A stretch of DNA of 64,000 nucleotides, taken from Setophaga petechia. Its lineage: Eukaryota; Chordata; Aves; Passeriformes; Parulidae. How positions within the stretch are numbered: position 1 is the first letter of the stretch; every line of letters begins with the position of its first letter. The notes below the pieces were generated by a model. That model did no database searches. It saw only the letters and a program-made list of their open reading frames with translations, and had not been told where the DNA came from. Positions 12,201 through 24,303 of this stretch are shown here, one piece after another. The translations under genes were made by a program, and so were the position numbers. The stretch spans positions 19,740,001 through 19,804,000 of the forward strand of contig JANCRA010000017.1 of NCBI GenBank assembly GCA_024362935.1. The letters are read 5' to 3'.

Positions 12201-13080
12201 GGGGGAAGGGTTCAGAGGATTCCACAACACAAAATTCAGCAAACTGAAGCAGGGAGAGCAGATCCTCCCAGTTTTCCTGGCAGTCACTTCACTCCTACAG
12301 GCAGGATTCACCCAAGGAAGCCCTGTGGGCCAGGATGTGCTGTTAGAACATCCTGCTCTTGTCTCTGCTCCTCAGAAATGGTTTTTAGCTGAGCTCCCCA
12401 CCTGGGCAAGGCTCCCAGTGCTGGATCCTCACCCTGTACCTCCCTGTGCTGCTCTCTCTGCAATGTGATTTTCTCTGCCCCTCTCTCCAGAATCCTTTGG
12501 GGAGTGTGAGCTGGTTACAGGGGGCACAAACAGCTCCATGGCCATGTCTGGAGGAGGCAGCACTGCCCAGGGATGGGCTGGCAGCAGTGTCCTTGGTTTA
12601 TTGATGCACACGCTGGGAAGTGGAATTTTGAGCCCTGAATGAGGATTTTTCCTCAGTGCAGGGTAAATGTGGTGGGGGAAGAGGGGATCTGTGCTGCTGT
12701 GTCAGGGAGCAGTGACCAGCCCTGCATCCCTCCCTGCAAGGCTGGGGGAAGCAGAGTTTGTGTTTTCCTTGTCCTGGCAAATGTAAATGCATCACTCTGT
12801 GCCCACCCAGCAGCCCGTGATGGCAATAATTGTTCTGGCCCCAATTCATTTGAGCAGTGGTGGAATTAAAACCCAAACTGTTGCTGTTGGTTTCCTCTCC
12901 CTGGAGGAGGCAGCCCCCTGCCAGAAAACCTCCTGAGAGACGAGGGAATGAATCTCATTCTGCAGGTGGCAGAGTGAAATTTATCTAAATCCAGCATCTC
13001 TGGGCTCAGCCTAAAGCTGGGCCCAGCCTTGCTGCAAGACAACAGCACCAACCCCCAGCACAGGGGCTGATTAAAAACTT
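9298..13080. other. Unique noncoding DNA, GC-richer in places
   Basis: No gene is recognised. Patches at 10,120-10,370 and 11,860-13,070 are GC-richer and carry open frames of up to about 170 codons on either strand, but these lack recognisable domains. An acceptor-like pyrimidine tract ending in TTTCAG lies near 11,490 without a convincing exon after it. Confidence 0.5.
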
Positions 13081-16000
13081 TCCATATTGCTGGTAGCTGG
13101 ATGCAATTTAGAATATGAGCTGCTATACTGAGATGCTGAAAACTGTAAACAGTATTTGCATTTTGTTATGAATGTTTTTGCATAACTTTAAGGATGTTTT
13201 CTTTATCCCCAAGTGGGGCTGGTTTGAGCCCATAATGTGCTGTGAAGTTCCAGGAACAGAAAAATTTGTTGAGCTCAAACAGGCCAGTATCACAGCAGAC
13301 GTAAGAGTGTTCAAGCAAGGAGTGTTTTGCATCCAGAATGTGTATATATTTGCATTTTTGATGCAAAAAGCCACTTCATCGGCACTGCAAATGGAGCCCA
13401 TAACTGAGGCAGTGCAGAATTCTATGAAATTGAAAAGTTGTGTGTAATTTCTGAAAAACAAAGTCTATTTTGCACAGCTTTAACTATAGCTAATATTTAA
13501 ACCAATTTAGTCATCAGTGAACTTACATGGCAGGAGCACTCTGAGCTTCTTTACCACTGTAAGTTTCTCATGTCCCTAGCTCTGTGCAGTTGCTGTTTTT
13601 TAAACGTTTTTCAATTAAACTTTATCCTATTTAATTGTTAGGAAAAGAAAAAAAGTGCAGAAAGATTGAGATCTGAATTTTAAACACCCTCCTTTTAGGT
13701 GTGTTGGTTTTAGGTCTCAGTTTTAAGGGAGCTGCACTGGGGGAATCTCAGCACAAGATTCCTCTGGAAAGGCAGAATTGAAGTTTTTCATGCCAGTCAC
13801 AATTAAGGTGCCTGTTCTGGAGCTGGCTTTGGGATTGCACTCTGTGATCACTGCCCCAAACTCATTAAGAATTCCTGAATTTTATTCCCAGAATCCTGAT
13901 TTTTGAAAGCACTGTTTTATTCAGAATGGGTTCTGTTTTCTGGTATTGAGGAGTCACCATAAACTGGTCCTCTGAGTTGGGTTCTACCTGGAAAAGGGAG
14001 TGGCCTCCATCCCCAAGCAGTTTTTAATCCAGTTAATTGTCACTTTCAGCTGTTAATGTTTATGCACTGCTCAGGTATAATCTCATTTATTTCTCATGCA
14101 ATCCTTCTTGCTCGTGTTGATTCGTTTTTATTTTAGTGAACAAGTGTCCCCACTGCCCAAACTCCACCACACCTTCAGTCAATGATTTTACCCCAGTGCC
14201 AAGCTCACCTCCCTGAGCTGAGGTGGAACAGGGGTGTGGGAGCTGCCCAGGGCTCCTCATGCAGGTGGTGATTGCCAATTGTCTCACTGGCTGGCACAAA
14301 GAGCTTCTTGCTTGGTCTCAGAAAAAATTAAAAAAAAAAAAAAACAAAGAAAAAATCCTAATTTTTTAAAACTGTGTTTATAACAAACCCTGAATTTCAA
14401 TATAGGATCAGAGGAAATGTGATTTTAAGTTAGGAGTGTGGTTGGTCTTTTTTCTTTGTTGCATTGGCATTATTAAATTAAAAGGAGCTCCTTCTTTCAC
14501 AGAGGAAGAGAGAGCTACTAATTCCTTCTATATGCAGAATTTCTTGTGTCAAAGGCTTGAGATATTTTGCAAATACTGTAACTGTGTTAATACATTTTGA
14601 ATTCTGGGCTGTGATTGCAGCATTTCTAGACTATGTTGTTAGCCTGAGCAGGGAATCTCAGTCAAATGTCAGGATCTTGTCTGTGAGGTATTTCCACTCC
14701 TAAGTGTAGTGCAGAATGTCACTGTCATTCCAATTAGTGCAGCTGATTGCTATTAAATTTGTTTTGTTTGACACACTGCAATATTTTGCTTCAAGCCAGA
14801 CATTTTGTACAGCACACAGAAACACCACATAATAACAACAGACATTAAGGCTGGTGGCAGACAGGACCTCTAAGAATTGTCAAAGAAATCAACTTTCTAA
14901 TTTTTGCAGTGTTTCAGCTCTGTCTGTTGCAGCAGCACTGACAGATATTTTAGGACAACAGTGAGATTTAAACCACAGCATTTACATTCCTGTGCTCCTG
15001 CTTTGCTGGGCAGTAATATTCATTTACTTTGCCAGGCAAGGACATTCATTTTTAACACTTCACTCATTTGTCATTGCACACTCACTGTCTAGGAAATTGA
15101 GAGGATGAAATTTAAAGATTCTTAATGTTTTAATGTCTTAGTCCCCCTCTTCTTGTTGGGCTTTGGAATCCCAGGGGTGGAGTGAGGCACTGGGGAAGGG
15201 ATGGCAGAAGAGGAGGGACTCTCCATCAACACTGGCTGTTTTTATTTTTTATTGGAGTAAACCTCCCTGTGTCTGCCTGTCAGTCCCACATCCTCCACTA
15301 GGCTCACATCAGGGACATTTATGTGTGCCTAACAACATTTTACCTGCTACAGCTCACTTGTGTGTAAAGCAGGGCTCAGCTCACCCCTCTGATGTTGTTG
15401 GGAGCAGCAGCAGAGAACAATTGCAGAGCCAAAGGAGCTCCTGGCACAGGCAAACACAGCTTTGCTTCCCCATTAACCCAGCAGTGAAATTACTGCTCAT
15501 GGGACAATTGGCAGGTTCCACCTGCAGGACAGGTTCCTTGGGCACAAACCTGGGTGCCATTCCCACTGCAGGGAGCCAGCAACTTCAGGAATTCCTTGCT
15601 AACAGAAAATGTCCTGGGCTAGAATGACAGCAAACAGTTTGAGGGATGTGAGAGAGGGAGGGTATTACACACTGAGAATATTTATGTAGATGTATTTGTA
15701 AAAAATAATCCCAGAAAAAGCACCTTTCTATCTCCTGAATGTCACAAGAGGAAATTGTCAGAGGCTGCATTGCAATCTCTTTAAATGATTCCTGGTATAT
15801 TATTTATTACACTGGCATTTGGGGAATTATTATTTTTGTTTTTGCTTGTTGTGGCTTTCAAAACATGATGGTACTATCCACGTTTTCAATCAATAACATG
15901 ACATTCTCAGGCAGCATTTCTCTGGGCTCCAGTGATGGCCAGAATTTCAACCATCATCCCAAAATATCAGCACAGGACTGCTCAGCCAAGTGAAGCATCA

Positions 16001-18527
16001 CTTCCCTTCTCTCAAATGCTCAAACCAAGCTAGATAAAACAGGTTGGTCCTTTAGGAGACTTGGCTCAAATTAGGACCCAGAAAATGTTCCCATGGTTCA
16101 AAATTAGTTTTAGTAAATTCTTGAAAAGAGCAGAAAAAGATCTTACAGACTGCAGAGCTTTTTTCTGCCCATGAGAAGGTAAAACTACTACTACCATATT
16201 TACCTGGGGCTGAGTGTTCCTAACAACTAAAATTACCTGGAAAATTGAAAGGGGGATGGAACATTCTCAGTCTGGAAGGACAGTACGGACCTGAAACGAT
16301 TCCTGGGCACTTTTAGGTGCACAGCAGAGGCTTTTCCATGCAGACACTGAGCCCTGGCACACTGAGCCTTGCTCTCAGGCTGAGTCTGTGCAGCAGAGCC
16401 CCAGCAGCCCTTGCTCCAAGAGGGGCTGGGGCTGTGCTCCTGGTGCTTGCAGAGTTCTTTCTTTGCATTGCATTTCACCAGGCTGAGGCTGGTCAGAGGG
16501 CAGGAGCTGGGCAGCACTGGGGGATATTTGCACAATGTGCTGTAGCTGCTGCTACAAGGGAAATATAAAATTGTTTAATGGTGCCAGGAGACTCCAGTGA
16601 AAGTGAGAAACCCAAGGCAGGCAAGGAATCATCCCTGTGGGAGAAGCAGGAGTTCCCTGCCCAGTGGCACCCAGGAATTTGAGGGTTATGGTTTGCTGCT
16701 CCCTCCAGCCATGAGGGGTATGAGCTGGAGGAGCACAGGGAGATTAAAGCACACAAAACCCTTCCTCATGCAGCTGCTCCACAGCTTTAATGGAAGTGAT
16801 ATGTGGATGGAGCAGGGCTGCACCAGGAGCTGCTGTAATAGGGGTAATATATCCTGCAGATAAACCCCACAAAACATCCCACAGAAAGCATCCATGGTCC
16901 TCTGGGATTTTATGCTATAGCTTTATGGACTTCTCAAATGAATATGTATTAAATCTAGCATATTAAATATATGTCTAATTACTTGTATTTTTAGTGGCTG
17001 CTGACAGAATTTATCCCAGCAGCTCTATTTACTCATGTATGAGAGAAGAGACTCTATTATCCACTGCTTGCAAAGCCTACATCTGTTTTTGTTCCATTCT
17101 GCTGCCATGTAGCCTTAGCAGGGTGAGCAGGAGCTACTTCATCCTGTCAGAACACATAATCATCCCAGGTTAATTCAGAACTTCCCTTCTTTCTCCCAGC
17201 ATTACCCTTTTACATCCATTGCTCCCTTTGTTTTGGGTCACTGGGCCAGGCTTTCTGTCTCGTTATCAGAGTTTCTCAGTTCACAGTTGAAACCCCTCCA
17301 GTTGTTAACAGATGTTGCAGGCAGGAGAGGTTTAAGCACTGCTGCTGCCCAGGTAAACAGAGCAGCGTGGCAGGAGGTGAGCAATTGCACAGGTAAACAG
17401 AAATGGCACAGTGGGTGTTTCACTGAGGCTCAGCTCACAATTACCCGAGGTTTAGAAAATGCACAGTGTCCCTTTCCATTGTGTGCCTTCAGCTGTCCCT
17501 GGGATTCCAGTCCCACTGCCTTTAGAGGCTCTAAGCACATGCACCAAATAAATAATATTGCTCTAAATACTGCACTGGGCAGAAGTGTGTCTCAGGCCCT
17601 TCTGTTCATCAGTCTGAGCAGAATTCTGGTGACAATGAGGTCCTGACCTTTTGGTCTAATACAGACTTCATCCAGCTGGGATATCAACCACATCAGTCAG
17701 TAGAAAATGATGAAGAGGAGGGTGTAGATTAAAACTTAAATTCCTTCTGAGTTTAGGAGCCTAATCCTGGTTTGAAGTTTTATATCTCAAATCAGAATCT
17801 TGGAGCTGAATTGCTCTGTCAGATGTCTCAATAATCATTACTATTTTCACTTAATACACATCTGAAAAAGATGTATTTCTGCTTCCTGCTATCTCCTTTC
17901 ATATAACTTGTGGCCCTATCATTTTCTCAGGCTGGGAAAATAATCTTCCCAGAAGCAGGAGGCAGCATTATCCTGGCTCTGTGTTAGCATTCCTCAGAGT
18001 ACTCCAGCCTCATGCTCATGTTTCCCACTCCATGGAATATATTTATCCAACACCTTTTTTTTTTTTTTTCCTTGCTGCAAAATGTACAGACAATCCTTTC
18101 AACTGCTGAACTGCTGTATTACAAGAGGCCCCAACCAAGTGCTTTTACTCTGGCAAGCTGCTGTGCTTGCTGAGTTTCCTGCAGAGCATGATAATGCATG
18201 TAAAGCATGGCCAGGAAAAGCCCACTGGGAAGTGCTGCATCCCAGGGACAGCAGCAGAGTGCCTTGGATGTGATGCCTGTGCTGAGCCTCTCAGCCCAGG
18301 AAGAGGCAGCCTTGAGTGGGAGATGCTGGTGAGGATGGGGAAATGTGGAGTTGTACACACTGCAGACAGCCCAATGATCACTGGTGGGTTTGAAGAGAGA
18401 TAAAATAAAAGTTTGAATTTTAAGTGTATGGGCTAGGACAGATTTGGTTTCTGCTGGTGATATTGTCACAGTCAGAGCAAACAAAGCTGATGGTGCTGTG
18501 GCAATGCTGGGTCTGCTCTAGAAATAG
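13081..18527. other. Unique noncoding DNA
   Basis: Nothing that can be called a gene is seen. An A-rich tract lies at 14,332-14,356 and a T-run at 18,055-18,069. Non-repetitive stretches such as 14,580-14,850 and 16,920-17,060 have the balanced composition of conserved noncoding DNA, but this is only an impression. Confidence 0.5.
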
Positions 18528-18649
18528 TCTGGAAGTGTTCAAGGCCAGGCTGGGTGGGGATTTAAGAAGCCTGGAGCAGGGGAAGGTCGCTGTGGCCACG
18601 AGAGGGGGTTTGGATTTGGGGATCTTTAATGTCCCTGCCAACCCCACCC
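18528..18649 (+). mobile_element. CR1 LINE 3' end, 5'-truncated and split by an LTR
   Basis: The sequence from GGAAGTGTTCAAGGCCAGGC at 18531 matches the conserved 3' region of avian CR1 elements. It continues through a diverged form of the usual TGGAAGGT...GATCTTTAA...CCTGCCAACCC stretch. A solo LTR interrupts it at 18650. After the LTR and its duplicated CCACCC, the sequence at about 19032-19050 (TTTCATGGTTCC) probably carries the last CR1 bases. It is oriented on the + strand and is a short, 5'-truncated copy as is usual for CR1. Confidence 0.8.
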
Positions 18650-19031
18650 TGTGCTGGTGTTCACAGGGGTCTCGGGATGAGGGAAGAGACAGGAATGATG
18701 ACTCCATGTTTCAGAAGGGATGATTTATTGTTTTATGATATATATTATATTAAAACTATACTAAAAGAATAGAAGAAAGGATTTCATCAGAAGGCTGGAT
18801 AAGAATAGAAAAGGAATGATAACAAAGGTTTGTGGCTGGGACAGAGTGTTATGGGCAGCTGACTGTGATTGGCCATTAATTAGCAACAACCCCATGAGCC
18901 CAATCCCAGATGCACCTGTTGCATTCCACAGCAGCAGATAACCATTGTTTACATTTTGTTCCTGAGGCCTCTCAGCTTCTCAGGAGAAAAAATCCTAAAG
19001 AAAGGATTTTTCATAAAACATGTCTGTGAGA
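18650..19031 (-). mobile_element. Solo LTR, ERVK-like family, copy 1
   Basis: This 382-bp element starts with TGTG and is flanked by a perfect 6-bp duplication CCACCC (18644-18649 and 19032-19037). Read on the minus strand it has the order expected of a retroviral LTR: an upstream U3-like part, a TATA-like run ending ATATATCATAAAA, then AATAAA (complement of 18724-18729). A 6-bp target duplication is typical of class II (ERVK-type) elements. The terminal CA on the + strand is mutated to GA. No internal retroviral sequence is present, so it is a recombined solo LTR. It shares most of its length with the copies at 35,825, 58,622 and 61,809. Confidence 0.92.
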
Positions 19032-19049
19032 CCACCCTTTCATGGTTCC

Positions 19050-22000
19050 AGGAATTTCAAACTCTTGTGCATCTACTCTGGCACCTTCCATATTTGTTAT
19101 CCATGGGAAAAATGTGAAATTTAACTACATTTCTTGAAGCTGAGCTTGGTCAACTGCAGAAAAAGGATGGAGGAAAAAGAAGAATTTACCATTTGTCCTG
19201 AGTGCTCTGGGTAAAGGAGAGCAGCCACAGCAGGGCCCTGCTTTGCTCACTGTCCATTCCCCAGTCCTGTGTCTATTGTTCCTAAATCTTTAAGGCAAAA
19301 CTTGCCATGCTTATCTGCTTGATTAAGTATCCACTATCTTCCCCCATCCTCATCATTAAACTGGCAGTGATTACACCAAATTGAATGCATGACCTCTGCG
19401 TGTCTGCCCCAGTCAGTTACCAGAGAAGGGCTGCTGATACTTTCATCCACTCCCATCAAAGTTACAAAGATTTAGTTCCCCCAACACAGGGACAGTGATT
19501 CCCATCAGAAAAAGGTGCAGATAATTGCCATTTATTACCTGCAACACAAATCAGGTCTGAATCCTCTGTCTGTGCTGGCATGAAAAATAACCACTGCTCA
19601 GTGGAGCAAAAGGTGGTGACCCAGCAGCTAATGAAGTGCCAAAATGAAGCCAGCAGAAAGGAGTGACTTTCAAAGTCAATGAAATGGACAAGGAAAAAAA
19701 AAAGGGTAAATATTTTATATATTTTTGAGGATTAACACTAATTAAATTTCTTACTTTTTTTTTATTTGCTGTTGTCAATTCAGTCCTGCATGATAGGCTC
19801 ATCTGAACCCAAATATTTTTGTGGGAAACTTGCAGGCATCCATGGGGTGCTTCTCCCAGCACCAATTCCTACAGAAACTATCATGCTGAAAAAGCTTAAA
19901 AATATAGACAACCCCCTATATTACTCAAACAGAGAGCTCTTTTGCTTGTCTGCTTGTGCCAGGTTGCCAGTCCCAGCCCTGCCCCTGTGCTGTCAGCCCC
20001 AGATGTGCCAGGCTGTGGAGTGACTGCAGCAAACCCCAGCCCTGCTTTGTTTCCCTGGGAATGGAGTCACTCCCTGCTTGTTTTCAGCACAACCAACAGG
20101 AATTAATGTCACTCCAACCTCTGCTCAGGTAAATGGCTACATCTGTAGTTAACATTTTGACCTAGGTGCAATTGGCTCTAATCAATCACTAATTACTTTC
20201 TATTTAAGTATACATGAGAACTAGTGAAGTGCAATTCTTTCAAATATTTCTGTGATAGAGCAGCTTTTATTGGAATTATTCCACAAGAAGCTGTAGTGGC
20301 ACAGGTCAGTGTCTAGACTACTTTTTCAAGAAAATAAAATAATTAAAGTTTATTGGCTTTGTCTGGAAACTATTTCTACAAGCTGTTACAAAAGTTTTGT
20401 TTGCTACATGACAATTTACTACTTCAGTTCCTAACTTGCATCAGTTGGCACATAATGAGATCAAGTGAGAGCTCAGCCTTAAGCTGTCTGTCTGTCAGCA
20501 TATTATCTGTTCTGCCATGGAATAGGAGCTAGCAGAGCAGCTTGGATAAATCAGCTTTTGCAGTTGTCATTTCCTGCTGTATGGGGACTTTATGGGAGAA
20601 ATACATTGTCTAGATTAGGCATGGATTGATAGCTGTGCTCTCCAGGAATGATGAAGAAATACCAGAGATGATCATTATCCACAGAGGCAGCTCCTGCCAG
20701 CCAGTCACTGCTTCACCTTCCATGGGAAAAACTTTCTTCCATCTCCTTCCACAGAGCTGAGCTGGTGTGAGGAGCAGTGAAAAGTCCCATCAGTGAGTGC
20801 CTGTGTGCCAGCTGGGCAGCTGCTGCAGCAGAATCCCTGGAAGCTCTGCAGTGCCTGGACACAGCTCCTCAGCAGCTTTAGGGCAGCACGAAGGCAACAT
20901 CACATTTCATGCAGCAGGAAGTGGAAGGAAAGGGTTTGGGAAAAAAGGAGAATACAATTCAGCCTCTGCAGAGCAGGGTGAGGTGCTGAATGTGCCACAG
21001 GACTGGAGCAAAGGTTAGAACTGGAATGTAAAATGTTGGACAAAGCTCAGCCCCAGTTTCAGCCCCATGTCAGAGCAAATCCAGGCTGCTGGCACTGGGA
21101 TGGTGGCACACAGGGGAGAGGGGAGCTCTCCTTCCCTGGCTGGTGTGCCAGGGCTGCCCAGCAGCCACCAGGGCACCCTGAGCAGGAGCTGTGAGATCCA
21201 GGCCCTGTGGGCTCTGCTGAATTCTCACACCCTTCCTAATAAACACCTCATTCCTTGCAGAAAAGACACAGGAAAAACATCTATTAAAATACATTACTCT
21301 TAACTTTAAAGGTATTTCACACTGGCACTTGCTGGTTTATATTGATATATCAGATCTTGTCTCCCTTTCCAGCTGTCCTGCCTTTGAACCCATCTGTCTG
21401 AGGAGCTGCAATTAGAGAATTTCTCTTCTCTTGACTTCCAGGTGAAGGCAACAAAGACCACTGAGGAGTTTGTCTGCAGTGGAACCTGCTGATGGTGAGG
21501 ATGCATTAGGTTACTAATGCTGTGTGTATTTTATGATATTAATAATTATTTATATTGTTATGTTATATTAATATAACATGGAAGTGTGCACCTACCTCTC
21601 CATATTCTGTTTTCACACCTCTGGGACCCAGAAAAGCTGGCTGGACACAGTCCCTGTTCTTTAGAGCACTGGCTCAGGTAAAAACAAATCTTACACACAG
21701 AGCAGTGACTCCCAGAAAAATCTGATTTCATAGCTGTCCATAAGAATCCTTTGATTTGAAAACGCTGTTTTTCCATGTGAGATAACTGAAGCATGAATAT
21801 TTGCACCATGATAAAAGATGAATCAGCTTTCCCCAGGAGCACCTCCAGCCCCACTGCAGTCTGTCAATCCAGGCTTTGCTGAGCCCAGCCTGCCACTCCT
21901 GCCAAAGTGTGATCTGGTTCTGAGATGTGCCATGTGGGCACTGAGATTAAACCTTCCAACTTATCACTTACAAATTAAGCTGGGATTGAACATCAGAGGC

Positions 22001-24049
22001 ATCAAAGTGGTTCTTGCCCGTATCACAAACTGGAGAGATTTTTATAGTATTCTGACAAGGCACAAATACAAGAATGAAATCAAGCAAAGGAGTAATGCAA
22101 GCAATGAAATCAAACGCTGTAGGAGCTGAAAGTTGAAGTGCAGGGATTTGATAGGAGCCCCTTTTGTGCTCGTGCAAGGATGAAACAAATACTGTCTGGC
22201 AGCATGTGAGGCAGCGTGCTGAGGAAAACACACAAGGTGATCTCTAACTCAGGATGATGAGATTCCTGACCCCATTTCCTCAAAGGCTGCTGTTCACAGT
22301 CCAGGAGCCATTGTTATTTTGGCAATGCAGATGTGAACCAGGTACAAGTCTAACTTCAATTCATTACTGCATTTTCACTGCTCACCTGGGAGCACCCTGG
22401 AAAGCTGAACTCCCACCTGAAGGCCCCAATAGTGCAGGATTTAAACTCATCCCCAGGTGTCAGGATTTAAACTCAGCCAAATGCTGTTGGCTTTAACACC
22501 AAGTAAATGGAAAAACTTCTGACCCCAGTTACCACCTTTGTGCTGCTATTGGACTTGACAATATTCTTCTATTCTTGTCTTCACAGAATTCCTTCTGGCA
22601 TCTCTACAGAAGCAGAGCCTGCCCTATACATTGCAGTTTGAGGTAGGATTTTTTTGTTTGTTTACCTAATTCCCACCAAGCCTTTGAAAGGAAGGAAACA
22701 TATGGATGCTATATATAGAATTTTTTTCTCTCCAAATAAAGTGCAGCTACCTGTGGACTCAACAAAGCAGCTGTTTAAAGATCACACTAATTTTTGAACA
22801 AGGAAAACAAAACGTGACTTCAGGATCTTTGTGCAAGTCAGCAACATCTGTGTTTAATACAGCAATCAGGCAGTGCTTTGTTTCTGCAAAAGTACAGGAT
22901 TCAGTTTAAACCTTGGGGATTTCAAACTAATCAAATTAAAGATCAAGCCAGAGACTGATGCTTTAAAGATGGATGCTGATGTAATTTTTTTAACAGAATG
23001 CCATTGTAGTTGGGAGGAAGCAGTGAGACACTCCCTTGTTGTGGTGATTTTTTTGCAAACATCCAGAACTGACATTGAGACAATGTTCAGGCATTGCTGA
23101 GTGGAATCTTTAAGCAGTTTTGGGGGGATTTGTCAAACTATTGCATTTACCTCTCTGGCAATCAGTTAAGCTTGGATGCTGCAAAGGGTGAACTTTAGCA
23201 ATGGCCACTTGTGCAAATTCAGCACTAAATAAATGCCAGCAAGCAGCAAAAATGGATGTGGTTTATACAGGACTGGCAGAGATAGCATGTGCACGCTAAT
23301 TATTTTAATTTTCATGCACTTGGGCTGCATTTTCCCATTTCCCACCCTACTGAAGATGGTCATAATGCCATCGTGGTGTAGATGAGAAAATGGACAAATA
23401 AAAAGAATAGTTAAATTATTCTTCAATTACAGAACCATGTTTATCAGTTCAGTAGCTGCTTTCATATTAAATGTTCCTTTTATTTGCTTGTTGTTAAACA
23501 ACATTTAAATATTGTGAAAGATTATGAGTTGGGAAGAGCAGCACATTCTTTACAGCCCTTCTCTGCTGCTAGAACATTATTGCAAATAAATCAGAGAATT
23601 CACTTTGCTGGTATTTGGTTTAAGGCTTTTTTCTTTCAATTAAAGAAACATCTTAAGCGAGCTGCTTGCCACCTCCAGAAGAGTTTGCAATATGTAAAGG
23701 TTACACTGCAAATAAATAAAATCTCAAATGCAAACTCATTCAGGCTGTGATATTTCTCCTCAGAGCATCCCAGCCCCTCGCTGTGCATTCCAACATGCAG
23801 CCCAAAATGTGTTTATTTCCCTGCCTGGTGCTGGGGATCATTTCAAGCCCATTAGGTCAGACCTGGAGAGGGATTGTTCAGAGCTCTTGAAACTCCTCAG
23901 GGAAAAAAAAAAATTACTATTTTGGTCACACGAGGCTTTTTCCTCTCCCCCTTGCCATCTGTTTTTGAATGTCTGGATGCTCAAATCTCCCTGTGGGAAG
24001 GTGCTGAGGGAGCTGCTCATCACTGAGTGCTGACACAGAGGAACAAATG
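19050..24049. other. Unique noncoding DNA
   Basis: No gene is recognised in this 5-kb stretch. The part at about 20,100-20,650 is rich in TAATCA/TAATTA-type homeodomain motifs and looks like a possible enhancer-like conserved element. A 20-bp perfect palindrome ATGTTATATTAATATAACAT lies at 21560-21579. GC-richer patches near 20,790-21,250 and 21,830-21,930 show no coding features. Confidence 0.5.
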
Positions 24050-24303
24050 GCAGGGGGGGCTCCCTCTGCACCCCCAGGCAGGGACAGGGACCCCCAGACA
24101 GGGGCAGTGAACCCCCAGGCAAATCTAATCTTCATCACTAACCTACTCCTAGGAGCAACCATTGCTGTCTCAGGTAACCCCTGAATTATGGCCTGGGCCA
24201 GCCTTGAAATCACTGAAACACTGACCATCCTCCTGTTAATGTCAAAATCCCAGGCAGGGACAGGGACAGGGGCCCCAGGCAGGGACAGGGACACTGCTGC
24301 AGG
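24050..24303. repeat. Small GC-rich repeat interrupted by a mitochondrial insert
   Basis: Units of about 20 bp containing CCCCCAGGCAGGGACAGGG occur at 24070-24110 and again at 24248-24296. Between them lies the mitochondrial ND2 fragment described separately. The repeat on the two sides is alike enough to have been one array before the insertion. Confidence 0.8.
24107..24250 (+). pseudogene. NUMT: nuclear copy of the 5' end of mitochondrial ND2
   Basis: Read from 24107 with the vertebrate mitochondrial code, the sequence gives an uninterrupted ND2 N-terminus: (V)NPQANLIF at the start, LLLGATIAVSGNPW with TGA (24182-24184) as Trp, then IMAWASLEI and ending in LMSKS. ND2 is the NADH dehydrogenase subunit 2 of respiratory complex I, encoded in mitochondria. 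The start codon position reads GTG rather than ATG. In the nuclear code the TGA stops it, so it cannot make protein here. About 144 bp are present, roughly the first 48 codons. The left junction lies within CCCCCAGGCA, shared by ND2 and the surrounding GC-rich repeat, and the right junction within TCCCA, also shared. Confidence 0.93.
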
